From positions 1,054,001-1,118,000 of the forward strand of contig NZ_CP125854.1 in the NCBI RefSeq assembly GCF_030169785.1: a stretch of 64,000 nucleotides of DNA, written 5' to 3'. The notes under the pieces are model-generated. The model did not search any database. It saw nothing but the letters and a program-made list of their open reading frames with translations, and was not told the origin of the DNA. The DNA comes from Bdellovibrio sp. 22V. GTDB taxonomy: Bacteria; Bdellovibrionota; Bdellovibrionia; Bdellovibrionales; Bdellovibrionaceae. Position numbers and translations under genes: made by a program. Of this stretch, positions 11,736 to 22,106 are shown in pieces (the first letter of the stretch is position 1; every line of letters begins with the position of its first letter).

Positions 11736-12209
11736 ATGTCTCGTCGTAAAAAGACCTTTAAAAGAGAAATTATTCCAGATCCCGTTTTTAAGGATCTAGT
11801 AATTGCTAAATTCGTAAACAAAATGATGATCCAAGGTAAAAAAGCGACTGCACAGAAGCTTTTCTACGGAGCATTGAAAGAGCTTGAAGGTAAGATCCAA
11901 GGTGAAGAACCAATGTCTATCTTCAAAAAAGCTCTTGAGAACGTTAAGCCTTCTATCGAAGTTCGCTCTCGCCGTGTAGGTGGAGCTACTTACCAAGTTC
12001 CTGTGGATGTACGTCCTTCTCGTCGCTTGGCACTTGCTATGAGATGGTTAGTTGAGTACTCACGCGAGCGTGGCGAAAAAGATATGGCTAAACGCTTGGC
12101 TGGTGAATTCATCGACGCTTACAACAATAGAGGTAACTCTATTAAGAAGAAAGACGATGTTCACAGAATGGCTGAAGCGAACAAGGCTTTCTCTCACTAC
12201 AATTGGTAA
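11736..12209 (+). CDS. rpsG: 30S ribosomal protein S7
   Basis: S7 nucleates assembly of the 30S head and contacts the E-site tRNA. The 157-residue product begins [16 protein letters not shown] and includes the family blocks [18 protein letters not shown] and [10 protein letters not shown]. It lies 13 bases after rpsL with GGGGTAG just before its ATG. It is one residue longer than the usual 156. Confidence 0.97.
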   Translation: MSRRKKTFKREIIPDPVFKDLVIAKFVNKMMIQGKKATAQKLFYGALKELEGKIQGEEPMSIFKKALENVKPSIEVRSRRVGGATYQVPVDVRPSRRLALAMRWLVEYSRERGEKDMAKRLAGEFIDAYNNRGNSIKKKDDVHRMAEANKAFSHYNW

Positions 12210-12218
12210 TCTGTATTC

Positions 12219-14324
12219 ATGTCAGCTAAAGATCCTAAAGTTGTAGCTGATCTCAAGTACACTCGTAATATCGGCATCATGGCTCACATCGATGCCGGTA
12301 AGACGACCACCACCGAACGTATTCTTTACTATACAGGTAAAAGTCATAAAATCGGCGAAGTCCATGATGGCGATGCTACCATGGACTGGATGGTTCAAGA
12401 GCAAGAGCGTGGTATCACTATCACATCTGCTGCGACCATGGCGTTCTGGAAAGATCACAGAATCAACATCATCGATACTCCGGGGCACGTTGACTTCACG
12501 ATTGAAGTTGAGCGTTCTTTGCGCGTTCTCGATGGTGCTATTGCTGTTTTCGACGGTGTAAACGGTGTCGAGCCTCAGTCCGAAACTGTTTGGAAACAAG
12601 CTGACAAATACAAAGTTCCAAGAATTTGTTTCGTCAATAAAATGGACCGTGTGGGTGCTGACTTTGTGATGTCTTATGGGACAATCAAAGACAAACTCAA
12701 TGCGAATCCAATCCCTGTTCAAGTTCCTATCGGAGTTGAAGACACATTCCGCGGCGTTGTCGATTTGCTCGAGAACAGAGCGTACATGTGGGATCAATCC
12801 GGAATGGGTGACCATTTCGAAGTTACCGATGTTCCCAATGACATGAAAGAAGAAGTCGCGCGCTTCCGCACTGAAGTCATTGAGAAGATCGTTGAGTTTG
12901 AAGATGCTCTTCTTGAGAAGTATCTTAACGGAGAAGAGGTTTCAGTCGCAGAATTGAAACGGGCTCTTCGTAAGGGAACTCTAGAGTTGAAGGCGTTCCC
13001 CGTATTCTGCGGAGCTGCCTTCAAAAACAAAGGCGTTCAGCCTCTGCTTGACGGTGTGATCGACTATCTTCCGTCTCCAATTGAAGTTCCAGATATCATT
13101 GGTCATGATCCACAAAAGCCTGAAAAAGAAATCGTGTGTAAGACTGATTTCGATGCGCATACCGCAGCGTTGGCGTTCAAAATTGCCAATGATCCGTTTG
13201 CGGGAACTTTGACTTATATCCGTGTGTACTCTGGCGAAGTGAAAGTGGGCGACCAGCTTTTGAATCCTCGTACAGAGAAAAAAGAGCGCATCCAAAAGCT
13301 TGTGAAAATGCACGCAAACTCTCGTGAAGAAATCACGGGATTAAAAGCGGGTGATATCGGTGCTGTTGTCGGCCTGAAGTTCACTGCTACGGGCGATACT
13401 CTTTGCGAGACATCGCACGCTGTTGTTCTTGAATCCATCACATTCCCTGAGCCTGTTATTTCTGTGGCGATCGAAGCAAAGTCTTCGGCAGACCAGGAAA
13501 AAATGCTTCAAGGTTTGGAAAAGCTCGGCAAGGAAGATCCTTCTTGTCGCGTGAAAACAGATCCTGAGACAGGACAAATTCTTCTTTCGGGAATGGGTGA
13601 GTTGCACTTGGAAATCCTCGTGGATCGTCTTTTGCGTGAACATAAAGTTCAAGCAAACGTGGGGAATCCGCAGGTTTCTTATCGCGAGACTATTTCTGGT
13701 TCTGCGACGGCTGAGCACGTGTATGAACGTGAGATCGCCGGCGAAGCGAACTATGCAAAAGTTTCTTTGACGATCGATCCGATCAATCAGCATGACGGCA
13801 TTCAGTTCCAATCAAAAGTTTCCGTGTCCAAGGAATTTACAGCTCCTTTCTTAAAGGCAGTTGAGAGCGGCTTTAAAGAGGCCGCTGAGGTTGGACCTCT
13901 GGCGAGCTATTCAATGCTGGGTATTCGCGGGACTTTGAACTCTGTGGAAGTGCGTCCTGAGGCTTCTACGGAAATGGCCTTTAAGGCGGCAGCGTCTTTG
14001 GCGTTCCGGGATGCTGTTAAGAAAGCCACTGTAGAGCTTCTAGAGCCTATCTTTAAGCTTGAAGTGACTTGCCCTGATGAATTCGTAGGTAACGTGGTTG
14101 GGGATCTTAATTCACGTCGTGGAAAAATCCTCACAATGAATGCAAAAGTGGGCGGCGGGCAGGTTATTTCTGCGGAAGCTCCGTTGGCGAACCTGTTTGG
14201 TTATGCGACGAACGTGCGCAGTATCAGTCAGGGGCGTGCAAGCTTTAGTATGGAGTTCTTGGAGTACGCTCCGGTTCCTGCGAAAGCACGCGCGGAAATC
14301 CTTCATAAGATGGGCCGCTACTAG
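12219..14324 (+). CDS. fusA: Translation elongation factor G
   Basis: EF-G is the GTPase that drives translocation on the ribosome. The 701-residue protein has all GTPase motifs: P-loop [12 protein letters not shown] (about residue 20), DTPGHVDF and NKMD, followed by domains II-V of full length. It begins 9 bases after rpsG, but no Shine-Dalgarno sequence is visible before the ATG (the preceding bases read AATCTGTATTC), so translation may depend on coupling to rpsG. tuf, which often follows fusA, is absent; a 284-base gap with a promoter comes next. Confidence 0.97.
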   Translation: MSAKDPKVVADLKYTRNIGIMAHIDAGKTTTTERILYYTGKSHKIGEVHDGDATMDWMVQEQERGITITSAATMAFWKDHRINIIDTPGHVDFTIEVERSLRVLDGAIAVFDGVNGVEPQSETVWKQADKYKVPRICFVNKMDRVGADFVMSYGTIKDKLNANPIPVQVPIGVEDTFRGVVDLLENRAYMWDQSGMGDHFEVTDVPNDMKEEVARFRTEVIEKIVEFEDALLEKYLNGEEVSVAELKRALRKGTLELKAFPVFCGAAFKNKGVQPLLDGVIDYLPSPIEVPDIIGHDPQKPEKEIVCKTDFDAHTAALAFKIANDPFAGTLTYIRVYSGEVKVGDQLLNPRTEKKERIQKLVKMHANSREEITGLKAGDIGAVVGLKFTATGDTLCETSHAVVLESITFPEPVISVAIEAKSSADQEKMLQGLEKLGKEDPSCRVKTDPETGQILLSGMGELHLEILVDRLLREHKVQANVGNPQVSYRETISGSATAEHVYEREIAGEANYAKVSLTIDPINQHDGIQFQSKVSVSKEFTAPFLKAVESGFKEAAEVGPLASYSMLGIRGTLNSVEVRPEASTEMAFKAAASLAFRDAVKKATVELLEPIFKLEVTCPDEFVGNVVGDLNSRRGKILTMNAKVGGGQVISAEAPLANLFGYATNVRSISQGRASFSMEFLEYAPVPAKARAEILHKMGRY

Positions 14325-14416
14325 AGGCTTTTTGAACGGGCGCCATATCCTTTTTACTGGGGTTGCGCCTCGAAATCGGACTTTCTAAACATCCCTCAAA
14401 AAAATAATATTTCCCT

Positions 14417-14445
14417 TTGACAATGTTTTTTTTGTTGCGCATAAT
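14417..14445 (+). promoter_or_regulatory. Sigma70-type promoter for the S10-spc-alpha run
   Basis: TTGACA at 14417-14422 and CATAAT at 14440-14445 are separated by 17 bases, near the consensus. Transcription would start about 150 bases before rpsJ, leaving a leader. A second TTGACG at 14541 has only a poor -10 partner. The rest of the 14325-14608 gap shows no gene and no clear terminator for fusA. Confidence 0.7.
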
Positions 14446-14608
14446 CGCGCACTCGTGACGTCTAAATCTACAAAAAACCCCCCGCATTGGGTGATTTCAC
14501 GGCCGCAAGGGCTAATTCGGGGCAAGTTTTCGATGGGATATTGACGTTATTTTTTAACAAATTTGCTAGTAATTACGCTACTTTATAAAAAGAAGAGAAG
14601 TGTCCATT

Positions 14609-14926
14609 ATGCAAAGTCAGAAGATTAGAATCAGATTGAAGGCATTCGATCATAAATTGCTTGATCAGTCGACGAAAGAAATCGTTGAGACTGCTCGTCG
14701 TACAGGCGCAAAGGTTGCGGGTCCTATCCCCTTGCCAACTCGCATCAATCGTTACACTGTATTGCGCTCTCCTCACGTTGATAAAAAATCTCGTGAGCAG
14801 TTTGAGGTAAGAACTCACAAGCGTATGCTCGATATTTTAGAACCCACACAACAGACTGTCGATCAGCTCATGAAACTCGACCTCTCTGCTGGTGTTGATG
14901 TTGAAATTAAACTTTCAGCGATCTAG
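14609..14926 (+). CDS. rpsJ: 30S ribosomal protein S10
   Basis: S10 is a 30S head protein and, as NusE, a transcription antitermination partner. The ATG at 14609 gives 105 residues starting [20 protein letters not shown], which matches the family, with AGAAGAG placed about 10 bases upstream. A GTG at 14600 would add MSI and lies too close to the same site. It is the first gene of the long r-protein run. Confidence 0.96.
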   Translation: MQSQKIRIRLKAFDHKLLDQSTKEIVETARRTGAKVAGPIPLPTRINRYTVLRSPHVDKKSREQFEVRTHKRMLDILEPTQQTVDQLMKLDLSAGVDVEIKLSAI

Positions 14927-14935
14927 GAGTAACAA

Positions 14936-15604
14936 GTGAGCGAAACTACACAAACTACAAATACAAATGAGCAAGGCCTTAAGCTGAATGGCCTGTTCGC
15001 ATTCAAAGAAGGCATGGCTACCATCTATAATGAGCAAGGTGAGGCCGTTCCTGTAACAGTACTTCGTTATGAGCCTTGGTTTGTTGCACAAATCAAAACA
15101 AACGAAGTTGATGGTTATGAAGCTCTTCAATTGGCTTGCAAACCAAAAAAAGCAAAAAACTCTAACAAAGCAGAAAAAGGTCACCTTAATAAAGCTGGCT
15201 TCGAGAATGGCGCTCAGTTCGTAAAAGAACTTCGTCAAGCTCTTCCTGAAGGTGCTTCTGTTGGCGCGCAAATCTCTATCGACTCTTTGGTTAAAGGTGA
15301 TTTCGTAAAAATCACTTCTAAATCTAAAGGTAAAGGTTTTGCGGGTTCAATGAAGCGTTGGAACTTCGCGGGTGGTCCTGCTGCCCACGGTTCTAAGTTC
15401 CACCGTCGTCCTGGTTCTTCTGGTAACAGAACTTGGCCAGGTCGTGTAATGCCGGGTAAGAAATTCCCAGGTCACTTGGGTGCTGAGACAGTTACTGTTC
15501 GCAACGTAGAGATCGTTCAAGTTCTTGCTGACGAGAACGTTCTTATGGTTAAGGGACCAGTTCCTGGTGCTAGAAACACTTTGGTTAAGTTGGTGAGAGA
15601 ATAG
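14936..15604 (+). CDS. rplC: 50S ribosomal protein L3
   Basis: L3 binds 23S rRNA early in assembly and reaches the peptidyl transferase centre through its loop. The 222-residue product starts at GTG 14936 after TAGGAGT. The GKGFAGSMKRW block and the loop GGPAAHGSKFHRRPGSSG identify it. It is about 13 residues longer than the E. coli protein, with an extra Lys-rich insert (KPKKAKNSNKAEKG) near residue 65. Confidence 0.96.
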   Translation: MSETTQTTNTNEQGLKLNGLFAFKEGMATIYNEQGEAVPVTVLRYEPWFVAQIKTNEVDGYEALQLACKPKKAKNSNKAEKGHLNKAGFENGAQFVKELRQALPEGASVGAQISIDSLVKGDFVKITSKSKGKGFAGSMKRWNFAGGPAAHGSKFHRRPGSSGNRTWPGRVMPGKKFPGHLGAETVTVRNVEIVQVLADENVLMVKGPVPGARNTLVKLVRE

Positions 15605-15605
15605 T

Positions 15606-16235
15606 ATGGCAACAGTAAACGTATTAAACTGGAAAAAAGAAAAAGTTGGATCAGTTGAATTGGCTGCTGACGTGTTCGAAGCTCCTGTTAAAAAGGAAGT
15701 TCTTCACACTGTAGTTCAATGGCAATTGGCGGCTCGTCGTCAAGGTACACACATGACAAAGACTAAAGGTCTTGTGTCTGGTGGTGGTAAGAAGCCTTTC
15801 AAACAAAAAGGTACTGGTGGAGCTCGTCAAGGTTCTAGCCGTTCTCCTTTGATGCCTGGTGGTGGTACTATGTTCGGTCCACAACCTCGCAGCTACGCTT
15901 TCGTATTGCCTAAAAAAGTTCGTCGTTTGGGTTTGAGCATGGCTCTTTCTCACCTTCAAAAAGAAGGCAAGTTGTTCATCGTAGACAGCATGCAATCTGA
16001 AGGAAAAACAGCTGAGCTTAACAAGCGTTTGAAAGCATTCGGTCTTACAAAAGCTGTATTGGTTGATGCGACTGTGAACGAAAAGTTCAACCGTGCATCT
16101 AAAAACTTGCAATCTTTCAAATACTTCCCAGTAGAAGGTTTGAACGTATTCGATCTATTGAAATACGACGCTGCAGTAATCACTAAAGATTCAGTAGCAA
16201 AAATCGTAGATCGTTGCTCATTGGAGAAAGCGTAA
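15606..16235 (+). CDS. rplD: 50S ribosomal protein L4
   Basis: L4 lines the peptide exit tunnel, and in some bacteria represses its own operon. The 209 residues include the Gly/Lys-rich tunnel loop (KPFKQKGTGGARQGSSRSP, about residues 60-78) with full family length. It starts one base after the rplC stop and its TAA shares a base with the ATG of rplW (TAATG), showing translational coupling. Confidence 0.96.
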   Translation: MATVNVLNWKKEKVGSVELAADVFEAPVKKEVLHTVVQWQLAARRQGTHMTKTKGLVSGGGKKPFKQKGTGGARQGSSRSPLMPGGGTMFGPQPRSYAFVLPKKVRRLGLSMALSHLQKEGKLFIVDSMQSEGKTAELNKRLKAFGLTKAVLVDATVNEKFNRASKNLQSFKYFPVEGLNVFDLLKYDAAVITKDSVAKIVDRCSLEKA

Positions 16236-16513
16236 TGAAACAAGTAATTAAAGCGCCTCTCATTACTGAGAAAAATACTTATCACAACGCTGCTGGCGTG
16301 TACGTGTTCGAAGTAGATTTGAAGTCTACTAAAACAGACATCAAAGCTGCTGTTGAAAAGAACTTCAAAGTGAAAGTTGACAGCGTTAGAACAAGCATCT
16401 GCCGCGGTCATGCGAAGTACACTAAATTTGGATTAACTAAGGTCCCTTACTGGAAAAAAGCTTACGTTAAGCTTGTTGAAGGTGAGAAGATCGCTCTTTT
16501 TGAGGGAGTATAA
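16235..16513 (+). CDS. rplW: 50S ribosomal protein L23
   Basis: L23 stands at the tunnel exit and docks the signal recognition particle and trigger factor. The start is ATG 16235, which overlaps the rplD stop and gives 92 residues beginning [14 protein letters not shown], the family N terminus. GGAG at 16223-16226 lies inside rplD. An upstream in-frame start at 16214 is not credible. Confidence 0.95.
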   Translation: MKQVIKAPLITEKNTYHNAAGVYVFEVDLKSTKTDIKAAVEKNFKVKVDSVRTSICRGHAKYTKFGLTKVPYWKKAYVKLVEGEKIALFEGV

Positions 16514-16515
16514 AG

Positions 16516-17334
16516 ATGGGTATCAGAACATTCGCCCCACGCTCTCATGGTCGCAGAGGAATGACTGGTTTTGATTTCTCTGAAATCACAAAGACAACTC
16601 CAGAGAAGTCTTTGTTGGCTCCGCTTAAGAAAAAAGCGGCGAGAAACAACCATGGTCAAATCACGATCCGTCACCAAGGTGGTGGTCATAAGAGAAGATA
16701 TCGTTTGGTTGATTTCAAACGTAACAAGCTAGAAGTTCCAGCTAAAGTTGCTGCGATCGAGTACGATCCAAACAGAACTTGCCGTATTGCTTTGCTTAGC
16801 TATGCAGACGGTGAAAAAGCTTACATCATTGCTCCAGTGGGCTTGAATGTAGGTGATACAGTTGTTGCTTCTGCTTCTGCAGATATTAAGCCTGGTAACT
16901 CGCTTCCTCTTTCTGCGATCCCTGTAGGTACAGTAATTCACAACATCGAATTGCGTCCTGGTAAAGGTGGTCAAGTGTGCAGAGGCGCTGGTGCTAGCGC
17001 GACATTGGCTGGTAAAGGTGAACAATACTGCCAAATCCGTATGCCTTCTGGTGAATTGAAGCAAGTTCTCTCTGTATGTAAAGCTTCAATCGGTCAAGTT
17101 GGTAACACTGATAACGAGAACATCTCTCTTGGTAAAGCAGGTCGCTCTCGTTGGAGAGGTATCCGTCCTGGCGTTCGCGGTATGGCGATGAACCCAGTTG
17201 ACCATCCTCTCGGTGGTGGTGAGGGTGTTGGTAAAGGTCATCATCCTGTAACTCCATGGGGTCAACCATGTAAAGGTTACAAAACTAGAAACAATAAGAG
17301 AACCAACTCTTCAATCATCAAGAGACGTAAGTAG
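16516..17334 (+). CDS. rplB: 50S ribosomal protein L2
   Basis: L2 is needed for peptidyl transferase activity and subunit joining. The 272 residues start [20 protein letters not shown]. The C-terminal [14 protein letters not shown] block with the conserved His near residue 230 is intact, as is the basic tail ending IIKRRK. AGGGAG inside the end of rplW serves as its ribosome binding site. Confidence 0.97.
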   Translation: MGIRTFAPRSHGRRGMTGFDFSEITKTTPEKSLLAPLKKKAARNNHGQITIRHQGGGHKRRYRLVDFKRNKLEVPAKVAAIEYDPNRTCRIALLSYADGEKAYIIAPVGLNVGDTVVASASADIKPGNSLPLSAIPVGTVIHNIELRPGKGGQVCRGAGASATLAGKGEQYCQIRMPSGELKQVLSVCKASIGQVGNTDNENISLGKAGRSRWRGIRPGVRGMAMNPVDHPLGGGEGVGKGHHPVTPWGQPCKGYKTRNNKRTNSSIIKRRK

Positions 17335-17343
17335 GAGTAAAAG

Positions 17344-17634
17344 GTGGCACGCTCAATTAAGAAAGGTCCATTTGTTGATATTTCTCTACAAAAGAAAATC
17401 GACCATGCGATCGAAAAAAATGATAAGAAAGTTATTAAAACTTGGTCTCGCCGCTCAACAATTCTTCCAGAGGCAATTGGACTCACTTTCGCAGTTCATA
17501 ACGGAAGAAAGTTCGTTCCAGTGTACATCACTGAGAACATGATTGGTCACAAACTCGGTGAGTTTGCTCCAACAAGAACTTTCCACGGTCATGCCGAGAA
17601 GAAAGCTGCTGCTCCTGCTGCTGCGAAGAAGTAA
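17344..17634 (+). CDS. rpsS: 30S ribosomal protein S19
   Basis: S19 sits in the 30S head near the A-site finger. It starts at GTG 17344 after TAGGAGTAAAAG and encodes 96 residues, beginning [12 protein letters not shown]. The C terminus has a short Ala/Lys tail ([11 protein letters not shown]) beyond the usual end FHGHAEK. Confidence 0.96.
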   Translation: MARSIKKGPFVDISLQKKIDHAIEKNDKKVIKTWSRRSTILPEAIGLTFAVHNGRKFVPVYITENMIGHKLGEFAPTRTFHGHAEKKAAAPAAAKK

Positions 17635-17646
17635 TAGAGGTTGATA

Positions 17647-17979
17647 ATGGAAGTTAAAGCAAGCTTGAAATATGCAAGAGTAGGTGCTCAAAAAGCAAGA
17701 TTGGTTGCTGACCTCGTTCGCGGTAAAGACGTAAACGACGCAGTTAAAACTCTTACTTTCTTGAACAAAAAAACTGCTGGAATGATCAAAAAATTGATCG
17801 AATCTGCGGTAGCTAACGCTGAATACAAAAAGGTTATGGACGTAGATAGCCTTTACGTTAAAGCTATCTGGGTTGATCAAGGTCCCGTTCTTAAAAGATT
17901 CCGTCCTCGTGCACAAGGTCGCGCGTTCGGCGTTCGTAAGAAGACCAGCCACATTAACGTAGTACTCGAGGAGAAATAG
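17647..17979 (+). CDS. rplV: 50S ribosomal protein L22
   Basis: L22 touches all domains of 23S rRNA and lines the exit tunnel. ATG 17647, six bases after AGAGG, gives 110 residues starting [24 protein letters not shown] at 17641 would sit directly on the binding site and is rejected. The tunnel hairpin region ([23 protein letters not shown]) is intact at the C terminus. Confidence 0.95.
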   Translation: MEVKASLKYARVGAQKARLVADLVRGKDVNDAVKTLTFLNKKTAGMIKKLIESAVANAEYKKVMDVDSLYVKAIWVDQGPVLKRFRPRAQGRAFGVRKKTSHINVVLEEK

Positions 17980-17981
17980 TC

Positions 17982-18647
17982 GTGGGACAAAAGGTTAATC
18001 CAATTGGTCTAAGAGTTGGTGTTATCAGAACTTGGGATTCTCGCTGGTATGCGAAGGGTCAACAATATTTTGACAATCTCCACGAAGACATCCGTTTGAG
18101 AAAGTATTTGAAAACTAAGCTCAAACACGCGGGTGTTGCGAAAATTGAAATGGAACGTGCAGCGAAGAAGATTAAAATCATCATCTCTACTGCGCGCCCA
18201 GGTGTTGTAATTGGTAAAAAAGGTACTGGTATTGACGCTCTTAAAGCGGAAGTTCAAAAACTTACACCCAACGAAGTTTTCTTGAGCATCCAAGAAGTGC
18301 GCAAGCCAGACCTCGATGCTCAGCTCGTTGCTGAGAGCATTGCTCAACAACTTGAGAAACGTATCTCTTGGAGAAGAGCACTTAAAAAAGCTATTGCAGC
18401 TGCTATCAAAGGCGGCGTGAGAGGTATCAAGATCCGTGTTTCAGGACGTCTTGATGGAGCCGAGATTGCTCGTTCAGAGTGGTACAATGAGAAGAGCGTT
18501 CCTCTTCATACATTGCGTGCAGATATCGACTACGGTACTGCTGAAGCTTTGACTGCATACGGAATCATCGGATTGAAAGTATGGATCTATAAAGGCGATA
18601 TCTTATCTGCTCGCGAAGTTGAGGAGGCAGGTCGTGTTAAGTCCTAA
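17982..18647 (+). CDS. rpsC: 30S ribosomal protein S3
   Basis: S3 forms part of the mRNA entry channel. The 221-residue product starts at GTG 17982 ([20 protein letters not shown]). The KH domain with [12 protein letters not shown] lies around residue 75-87, and the basic helicase-type patch follows. Its last 14 bases overlap the start of rplP. Confidence 0.97.
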   Translation: MGQKVNPIGLRVGVIRTWDSRWYAKGQQYFDNLHEDIRLRKYLKTKLKHAGVAKIEMERAAKKIKIIISTARPGVVIGKKGTGIDALKAEVQKLTPNEVFLSIQEVRKPDLDAQLVAESIAQQLEKRISWRRALKKAIAAAIKGGVRGIKIRVSGRLDGAEIARSEWYNEKSVPLHTLRADIDYGTAEALTAYGIIGLKVWIYKGDILSAREVEEAGRVKS

Positions 18648-19041
18648 AAGAGTAAAATGGCGTAAACAATTTGTAGGCCGCGCTACTGGCTTTGCAGTAA
18701 GAGGTGCTAACCTCGATTTCGGAGACTACGGTCTTCAAGCTATCGAGGAAGGCCGCTTGACTGCTCGTCAGTTGGAAGCTGGTCGTATTGCTATCTCACG
18801 TTCAGTAAAACGTGGTGGTAAAATCTGGTGCCGTGTGTTCCCGAACATCCCAGTAACTAAGAAACCTGCTGAAACTCGTATGGGTAGCGGTAAAGGTAAT
18901 CCGGAGTTGTGGGTAGCACGCGTTCTTCCTGGAAAAGTTCTTTTCGAAATGAACGGTGTGACTCGTGAGCAAGCTAAAGAAGCTTTCGAACGCGCAGCTC
19001 ACAAACTTCCTTTCAAAACTCGTTTCTTGGTGAGGGAGTAG
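18634..19041 (+). CDS. rplP: 50S ribosomal protein L16
   Basis: L16 contacts the A-site tRNA elbow. GTG 18634 gives [16 protein letters not shown], the classical N terminus, with GAGGAGG at 18621-18627 inside rpsC. The product is 135 residues. An in-frame start at 18619 would add five residues unlike the family. The 14-base overlap with rpsC suggests coupled translation. Confidence 0.95.
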   Translation: MLSPKRVKWRKQFVGRATGFAVRGANLDFGDYGLQAIEEGRLTARQLEAGRIAISRSVKRGGKIWCRVFPNIPVTKKPAETRMGSGKGNPELWVARVLPGKVLFEMNGVTREQAKEAFERAAHKLPFKTRFLVRE

Positions 19042-19045
19042 TTGT

Positions 19046-19237
19046 ATGAAGTTCGTAGAGATTAAAGATCTTTCTGTAACTGAATTGAAGAAGAAAAGAG
19101 CAGCTCTTTCTGAAGAGTTGTTCCAAGCACGTATTAAGAACTCAATTGGTCAACTTTCTAATCCAATCGAGATTCGTAATCTTCGTCGCAACATCGCTAA
19201 AATCAACACAGCGATCGTTAAAAAAGTGGCGAGATAG
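19046..19237 (+). CDS. rpmC: 50S ribosomal protein L29
   Basis: L29 is a small helical protein beside L23 at the tunnel exit. The 63 residues contain the LFQARIKNSIGQLSNP block of the family and end in a basic helix. It begins four bases after rplP. Confidence 0.94.
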   Translation: MKFVEIKDLSVTELKKKRAALSEELFQARIKNSIGQLSNPIEIRNLRRNIAKINTAIVKKVAR

Positions 19238-19246
19238 AGGTAGAGA

Positions 19247-19519
19247 ATGGCAACTGAAACTAATACTAGAGGACGTAAAATTGAAGTCGTAGGTGAAGTT
19301 ATCAGTGACAAGATGGATAAAACTATCTCTGTCCTCATCTACCGCATGGTGAAACATCCAAAATACGGTAAGTACGTTAAGAAGACATCTGTGTTCAAGG
19401 CTCATGACGAGAAGAACCAAGCTAAAATTGGTGACATCGTTAAGATCCGTGAAACACGCCCTCTTAGCAAAACTAAGCGTTGGACTTTGGCTGAAGTCGT
19501 TGAAACGGCGAAGGCGTAA
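19247..19519 (+). CDS. rpsQ: 30S ribosomal protein S17
   Basis: S17 is an early 16S rRNA binder with an OB fold. The 90 residues include [14 protein letters not shown] and [25 protein letters not shown], both family hallmarks. The N terminus ([11 protein letters not shown]) is a few residues longer than usual. Confidence 0.95.
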   Translation: MATETNTRGRKIEVVGEVISDKMDKTISVLIYRMVKHPKYGKYVKKTSVFKAHDEKNQAKIGDIVKIRETRPLSKTKRWTLAEVVETAKA

Positions 19520-19531
19520 GGGGAGGCTGAC

Positions 19532-19900
19532 ATGATTCAAATGCAAACTAGACTCAATGTAGCTGACAACTCTGGCGCTAAAGAAGTTATGTGCGTAAAG
19601 GTTCTTGGTGGTTCTAAACGTCGTGTTGCTTCTATCGGCGACATTATCGTTGTTTCTATCAAAGAAGCTTTGCCAAACGCTAAAGTTAAAAAAGGTGACG
19701 TAGCTAAAGCTGTTGTTGTTAGAACTGTTCAAAAACTTCGTCGTCCAGACGGATCTTACATCCGTTTCGATGACAACTCTGCAGTTCTTATCAACGCTTC
19801 TAAAGAACCAATTGGAACACGTATCTTTGGCCCAGTAGCCAGAGAATTGAGAGCAAAGTCGTTCGTTAAGATCGTATCTTTGGCTCCGGAAGTTCTATAA
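19532..19900 (+). CDS. rplN: 50S ribosomal protein L14
   Basis: L14 lies at the subunit interface. The 122 residues begin [18 protein letters not shown] and end in the usual IVSLAPEVL. It is full length. It is followed after 11 bases by rplE, with no rplX (L24) between them, although rplN-rplX-rplE is the order in most bacteria. Confidence 0.96.
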   Translation: MIQMQTRLNVADNSGAKEVMCVKVLGGSKRRVASIGDIIVVSIKEALPNAKVKKGDVAKAVVVRTVQKLRRPDGSYIRFDDNSAVLINASKEPIGTRIFGPVARELRAKSFVKIVSLAPEVL

Positions 19901-19911
19901 GGGGTGATGAG

Positions 19912-20451
19912 ATGAATCGCTTACAAAATAAATATCAAAAAGAGATCGCTCCCGCTCTTATGAAGCAATTGGGAGCTAAGAACGTGATGCAAGTTCCTCG
20001 CTTGGAGAAAATTACTCTTAGCGTGTGCTTGAGCGAAGCTGTTCAAAATCCAAAAATTTTGAACACAGTTGTTGACGAGATCACTGCGATCACTGGTCAA
20101 AAAGCTGTTATCACTAAAGCTAAAAAAGCTATCTCTAACTTCAAATTGCGTGCTGGCATCCCATTGGGTGTTCGTGTGACATTGAGAAGAGAGAGAATGT
20201 GGTCTTTCATGGATCGTTTGAACACTTTGGCACTTCCTCGCGTAAGAGACTTCCGCGGTTTGCCAAATAAAGGTTTCGACGGCCGTGGTAATTACAACAT
20301 GGGCTTGAAAGAGCAAATCGTGTTCCCGGAAATCAACTACGATAAAGTAGATAAAGTACGCGGAATGAATATCACTATCTGTACAACTGCGAAAAACGAT
20401 GCAGAGGGCAGAGCGCTTCTTGAAGCACTTGGCATGCCCTTCAGAAAGTAA
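19912..20451 (+). CDS. rplE: 50S ribosomal protein L5
   Basis: L5 binds 5S rRNA. The 179 residues contain the [19 protein letters not shown] and [11 protein letters not shown] blocks and [18 protein letters not shown]. It starts at ATG 19912 after AAGGGGTGATGAG. The gene takes the place right behind rplN where L24 would be expected. Confidence 0.96.
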   Translation: MNRLQNKYQKEIAPALMKQLGAKNVMQVPRLEKITLSVCLSEAVQNPKILNTVVDEITAITGQKAVITKAKKAISNFKLRAGIPLGVRVTLRRERMWSFMDRLNTLALPRVRDFRGLPNKGFDGRGNYNMGLKEQIVFPEINYDKVDKVRGMNITICTTAKNDAEGRALLEALGMPFRK

Positions 20452-20462
20452 GAGGGTGTCAA

Positions 20463-20768
20463 GTGGCTCGTAAAGCAAGTATTGAAAAAAATAACAAAAG
20501 AAAAGAACTCTCTAAGAGATACGCTCAATACAGAAAAGAGCTTAGAGAGAAAGCTGTTGATATGAAGCTTTCTGAAGAAGAAAGAGCAACTGCACGTAAG
20601 AAGTTGCAATCTCTTCCTAAAAATACAAATCCAAACCGCGTGATCACACGTTGTGAGATTTCTGGTCGCCCTCGTGGTAACTACAGAAAGTTTGGTTTGT
20701 CTCGTATTGCCTTCAGACAATTGGCTCTTGATGGTAAATTGCCTGGCGTAACGAAAGCTAGCTGGTAA
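20463..20768 (+). CDS. rpsN: 30S ribosomal protein S14 (zinc-free long form)
   Basis: S14 is a head protein of the small subunit. GTG 20463 gives 101 residues. The length and the lone [10 protein letters not shown] (one Cys, no CXXC pair) mark the long form that does not bind zinc. The basic C terminus ASW is typical. Confidence 0.96.
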   Translation: MARKASIEKNNKRKELSKRYAQYRKELREKAVDMKLSEEERATARKKLQSLPKNTNPNRVITRCEISGRPRGNYRKFGLSRIAFRQLALDGKLPGVTKASW

Positions 20769-20778
20769 GAGGTTATAG

Positions 20779-21168
20779 ATGGATACAATTTCTCAATTTC
20801 TTACAATGATCAGAAACGCAGGAGCAGCGAAACACGAAAAAGTGGATCTTCCTGCTTCTAAAGTGAGAGCTGGTATTGCTCAAATCCTAGCGAACGAAGG
20901 CTTCATCAGAAGCTTCAAAGTAGCGAAAGATAGCAAACAAGGCATCATGCGTGTTTATTTGAAGTACGATGAGGCGGGTAACCACGCTATCAATTCTATT
21001 GATCGCGTGAGCAGACCAGGCCGCAGAGTTTATGTTAAATCTGACAAGGTTCCTGTTGTTCGCTCTGGTATGGGTATGTCCATCCTTAGCACAAGCAAGG
21101 GAATCATGAGCGCAAAACAAGCTGCTGAGCAAAACCTCGGCGGTGAATTGCTTTGCACACTTTGGTAG
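20779..21168 (+). CDS. rpsH: 30S ribosomal protein S8
   Basis: S8 organises the central domain of 16S rRNA and represses the spc operon in E. coli. The 129 residues hold the DTISQFLTMIRNA start and the SRPGRRVYVKSDKVPVVRSG and GMSILSTSKGIMS blocks. It starts 10 bases after rpsN. Confidence 0.96.
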   Translation: MDTISQFLTMIRNAGAAKHEKVDLPASKVRAGIAQILANEGFIRSFKVAKDSKQGIMRVYLKYDEAGNHAINSIDRVSRPGRRVYVKSDKVPVVRSGMGMSILSTSKGIMSAKQAAEQNLGGELLCTLW

Positions 21169-21175
21169 GTGAATT

Positions 21176-21718
21176 ATGTCTCGTATTGGAAAAGCACCCG
21201 TTGTTTTTGATAACACAGTACAAGTAAGCGTTTCACCTGCTAACGAAGTCATCGTTAAAGGTGCAAAAAGCTCTTTGAAAATTGGCATGCAGCCAGCGAT
21301 CTCTGCGAAAGTAGAAGGTAGCAAAGTTGTTTTGACTCGCAAAGATGACTCTAAAGAAAGCCGCGCATTGCACGGTCTTTACAGAGCTCTTATTCAAAAC
21401 GCTGTGACTGGCGTGACTAAAGGTTTCTCTAGAGGTTTGGAACTTCATGGGGTTGGTTACCGTGCAAACGTAGCCGGCAAAAAATTGGAACTCTCTTTGG
21501 GTTTCTCTCATCCTGTGATCTTCGATATCCCTGAAGGAATCGAAATTAAAGTTGATAAGCAAACTAACATCTCTATCACTGGCCCAAGTAAAGAGTTGGT
21601 TGGACAAGTAGCGGCTAAAATCCGTTCATTCCGTCCGCCAGAGCCTTACCTTGCGAAAGGTGTTCGTTACGCTGGTGAGCATATCAGACGTAAAGCTGGT
21701 AAGTCGGCTGGTAAATAA
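21176..21718 (+). CDS. rplF: 50S ribosomal protein L6
   Basis: L6 supports the GTPase-associated region. The 180 residues start MSRIGKAPVVF, carry the two tandem alpha/beta repeats and the C-terminal blocks RPPEPYLAKGVRYAGE and RRKAGKSAGK. It starts seven bases after rpsH. Confidence 0.96.
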   Translation: MSRIGKAPVVFDNTVQVSVSPANEVIVKGAKSSLKIGMQPAISAKVEGSKVVLTRKDDSKESRALHGLYRALIQNAVTGVTKGFSRGLELHGVGYRANVAGKKLELSLGFSHPVIFDIPEGIEIKVDKQTNISITGPSKELVGQVAAKIRSFRPPEPYLAKGVRYAGEHIRRKAGKSAGK

Positions 21719-21730
21719 TTGAGGTAGAAA

Positions 21731-22096
21731 ATGAAATTAAAATTCAATAAGCATACAAGCGACAGAAAAGTTAATCGCCTCAAAAAGAAAATCAGAATCC
21801 GCAAGACTGTAAACGGTACTGCGGACAGACCTCGTCTTTGCGTATTCCGTAGCGGCAAGCACATGTACGCTCAGATCATCAACGACGTAGACGGCACTAC
21901 TTTGGTAGCTGTTTCTTCTCTTGGTAAAGAGGACAAATCTGGTGTTGAGATGGCGAAGCTTGTTGGTATGGAAGCGGCTAAAGCAGCAGTTTCTAAAAAT
22001 ATCAAAGACGTGGTTTTCGATCGTAACGGATACCTTTACCACGGCCGTGTTAAATCTCTAGCAGAAGGCGCTCGTGAGGGCGGCCTTAATTTCTAA
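21731..22096 (+). CDS. rplR: 50S ribosomal protein L18
   Basis: L18 binds 5S rRNA with L5. The 121 residues contain [20 protein letters not shown] and end in [11 protein letters not shown], the family C terminus. GAGGTAG precedes its ATG. Confidence 0.95.
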   Translation: MKLKFNKHTSDRKVNRLKKKIRIRKTVNGTADRPRLCVFRSGKHMYAQIINDVDGTTLVAVSSLGKEDKSGVEMAKLVGMEAAKAAVSKNIKDVVFDRNGYLYHGRVKSLAEGAREGGLNF

Positions 22097-22106
22097 GGAG
22101 TGATGT

